Source of the DNA: Glandiceps talaboti
Lineage: Eukaryota > Hemichordata > Enteropneusta > Spengelidae
Direction: 5' to 3'
DNA: 23,000 bases
Assembly (NCBI RefSeq): GCF_964340395.1
Contig: NC_135552.1
Location: forward strand, 14,105,194 to 14,128,193
A program made the position numbers and the translations under genes. Below, in pieces: positions 20,343 through 23,000 of this stretch; within the stretch, counting starts at the first letter, position 1; the number at the start of each line of letters is the position of its first letter. A model generated the notes under the pieces. The model had not been told where the DNA came from, did not search any database, and saw nothing but the letters and a program-made list of their open reading frames with translations.

Positions 20343-23000
20343 TTCTAAAGCATTGAAAGTGCTGCCATTCCACTTATTTTATAGAGTGGCGGCTGTCATT
20401 CCAGTGGTTCTACAGTGCAGAGGGTGTCATTCAACTAACTGAATGTAGAAAAGGGTGTCATTCCACTGTTTACCACCTAGAAATGCTGTCATTCCAGTTC
20501 TAAAGCATTGACAGTGCTGTCATTCCACTTATTTTATAGAGTGGCGGCTGTCATTCCAGTGGTTCTACAGTGCAGAGGGTGTCATTCAACTAACTGAATG
20601 TTGAAAAGGGTGTCATTCCACTGTTTACCACCTAGAAATGCTGTCATTCCAGTTCTAAAGCATTGAAAATGCTGTCATTCCACTTATTTTATAGAGTGGC
20701 GGCTGTCATTCCAGTGGTTCTACAGTAGTGCAGAGGGTGTCATTCAACTAACTGATTGTAGAAAAGGGTGTCATTCCACTGTTTACCACCTAGAAATGCT
20801 GTCATTCCAGTTCTAAAGCATTGAAAATGCTGTCATTCCACTTATTTTATAGAGTGGCGGCTGTCATTCCAGTGGTTCTACAGTGCAGAGGGTGTCATTC
20901 AACTAACTGATTGTAGAAAAGGGTGTCATTCCACTGTTTACCACCTAGAAATGCTGTCATTCCAGTTCTAAAGCATTGAAAATGCTGTCATTCCACTTAT
21001 TTTATAGAGTGGCGGCTGTCATTCCAGTGGTTCTACAGTGCAGAGGGTGTCATTCAACTAACTGAATGTAGAAAAGGGTGTCATTCCACTGTTTACCACC
21101 TAGAAATGCTGTCATTCCAGTTCTAAAGCATTGAAAATGCTGTCATTCCACTTATTTTATAGAGTGGCGGCTGTCATTCCAGTGGTTCTACAGTGCAGAG
21201 TGTGTCATTCAACTAACTGAATGTAGAAAAGGGTGTCATTCCACTGTTTACCACCTAGAAATGCTGTCATTCCAGTTCTAAAGCATTGAAAATGCTGTCA
21301 TTCCACTTATTTTATAGAGTGGCGGCTGTCATTCCAGTGGTTCTACAGTGTAGAGGGTGTCATTCAACTAACTGAATGTAGAAAAGGGTGTCATTCCACT
21401 GTTTACCACCTAGAAATGCTGTCATTCCAGTTCTAAAGCATTGAAAATGCTGTCATTCCACTTATTTTATAGAGTGGCGGCTGTCATTCCAGTGGTTCTA
21501 CAGTGCAGAGGGTGTCATTCAACTAACTGATTGTAGAAAAGGGTGTCATTCCACTGTTTACCACCTAGAAATGCTGTCATTCCAGTTCTAAAGCATTGAA
21601 AATGCTGTCATTCCACTTATTTTATAGAGTGGCGGCTGTCATTCCAGTGGTTCTACAGTGCAGAGGGTGTCATTCAACTAACTGATTGTAGAAAAGGGTG
21701 TCATTCCACTGTTTACCACCTAGAAATGCTGTCATTCCAGTTCTAAAGCATTGAAAATGCTGTCATTCCACTTATTTTATAGAGTGGCGGCTGTCATTCC
21801 AGTGGTTCTACAGTGCAGAGGGTGTCATTCAACTAACTGATTGTAGAAAAGGGTGTCATTCCACTGTTTATCACCTAGAAATGCTGTCATTCCAGTTCTA
21901 AAGCATTGAAAGTGCTGTCATTCCACTTATTTTATAGAGTGGCGGCTGTCATTCCAGTGGTTCTACAGTGCAGAGTGTGTCATTCAACTAACTGAATGTA
22001 GAAAAGGGTGTCATTCCACTGTTTACCACCTAGAAATGCTGTCATTCCAGTTCTAAAGCATTGAAAGTGCTGTCATTCCACTTATTTTATAGAGTGGCGG
22101 CTGTCATTCCACTGGTTCTACAGTGCAAAGGGTGTCATTCAACTAACTGAATGTAGAAAAGGGTGTCATTCCACTGTTTACCACCTAGAAATGCTGTCAT
22201 TCCAGTTCTAAAGCATTGAAAGTGCTGTCATTCCACTTATTTTATAGAGTGGCGGCTGTCATTCCAGTGGTTCTACAGTGCAGAGGGTGTCATTCAACTA
22301 ACTGAATGTAGAAAAGGGTGTCATTCCACTGTTTACCACCTAGAAATGCTGTCATTCCAGTTCTAAAGCATTGAAAGTGCTGTCATTCCACTTATTTTAT
22401 AGCGTGGCGGCTGTCATTCCAGTGGTTCTACAGTGCAGAGGGTGTCATTCAACTAACTGAATGTTGAAAAGGGTGTCATTCCACTGTTTACCACCTAGAA
22501 ATGCTGTCATTCCAGTTCTAAAGCATTGAAAATGCTGTCATTCCACTTATTTTATAGAGTGGCGGCTGTCATTCCAGTGGTTCTACAGTGCAGAGGGTGT
22601 CATTCAACTAACTGATTGTAGAAAAGGGTGTCATTCCACTGTTTACCACCTAGAAATGCTGTCATTCCAGTTCTAAAGCATTGAAAATGCTGTCATTCCA
22701 CTTATTTTATAGAGTGGCGGCTGTCATTCCAGTGGTTCTAAACTGCAGAGTGTGTCATTCTACTAACTGATTGTAGAAAAGGGTGTCATTCCACTGTTTA
22801 CCACCTAGAAATGCTGTCATTCCAGTTCTAAAGCATTGAAAATGCTGTCATTCCACTTATTTTATAGAGTGGCGGCTGTCATTCCAGTGGTTCTACAGTG
22901 CAGAGGGTGTCATTCAACTAACTGAATGTAGAAAAGGGTGTCATTCCACTGTTTACCACCTAGAAATGCTGTCATTCCAGTTCTAAAGCATTGAAAGTGC
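20261..23000 (-). repeat. Tandem array, right arm: at least 17.7 inverted copies of the 155-bp monomer
   Basis: The same monomer in reverse orientation, again at 155-bp spacing (for example AGTTCTAAAG at 20341, 20496, 20651), except for one 3-bp insertion near 20727 that makes a 158-bp copy. It has its own variants, such as ACTGATTGTAG, absent from the left arm. The array continues past the window end, so its total length and right terminus are unknown. Confidence 0.97.

Noticed and set aside
16614-23000. CRISPR-like array (31-bp steps with a shared 10-mer and different intervening sequence)
   Set aside because: The intervening sequences recur every 155 bp instead of being unique, the shared part is only about 10-12 bp, the array is inverted in the middle, and the context is a eukaryotic genome with introns.

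Overview
This window looks like nuclear DNA of an animal. Exons are bounded by GT-AG splice sites, introns are about 0.3-1.9 kb, the DNA is AT-rich, and it is full of microsatellites, short terminal-inverted-repeat elements (MITE-like) and one very large satellite-like structure. The repeat style and low GC suggest a marine invertebrate such as a mollusc or other lophotrochozoan, but nothing here fixes the phylum.

Positions 1-9,628 (minus strand) hold the 5' part of one spliced gene. Eight coding exons can be joined with matching phases and no stop: 9607-9416, 8117-7931, 6026-4914, 3697-3524, 2417-2340, 1229-882, 619-503 and 75-13. They give about 757 residues and the gene runs off the left edge. 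The protein begins with a CRIB/p21-binding motif preceded by a lysine run, very like the N-terminus of group II p21-activated kinases (PAK4/5/6). It continues into a polar linker, a long coiled coil of roughly 285 residues, an acidic linker and an unrecognised helical domain of about 116 residues. No kinase domain is present in the window. It therefore appears to be a Rho-GTPase-binding coiled-coil chimera, and its C-terminus is not visible.

Positions about 9,630-16,590 are mostly intergenic or promoter-side DNA. They contain two opposite copies of a 315-324 bp element, a TACA microsatellite, a (CT)64 tract, three long G-runs, another TIR element with a perfect 17-bp terminus, a foldback element related to one inside the gene, and a weak candidate for a small plus-strand spliced gene (15,362-15,833).

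Positions about 16,590-23,000 form the most striking structure. It is a head-to-head pair of tandem arrays with about 41 copies of a 155-bp monomer, each made of exactly five 31-bp subunits starting with a shared 10-mer. The left array (about 23.5 copies) reads in plus orientation and the right array (at least 17.7 copies, cut by the window end) in minus orientation. They meet at a near-perfect palindrome centred on base 20,260. The left array shows further higher-order blocks of four and five monomers. The architecture resembles the long inverted repeats of foldback (FB-type) transposons.
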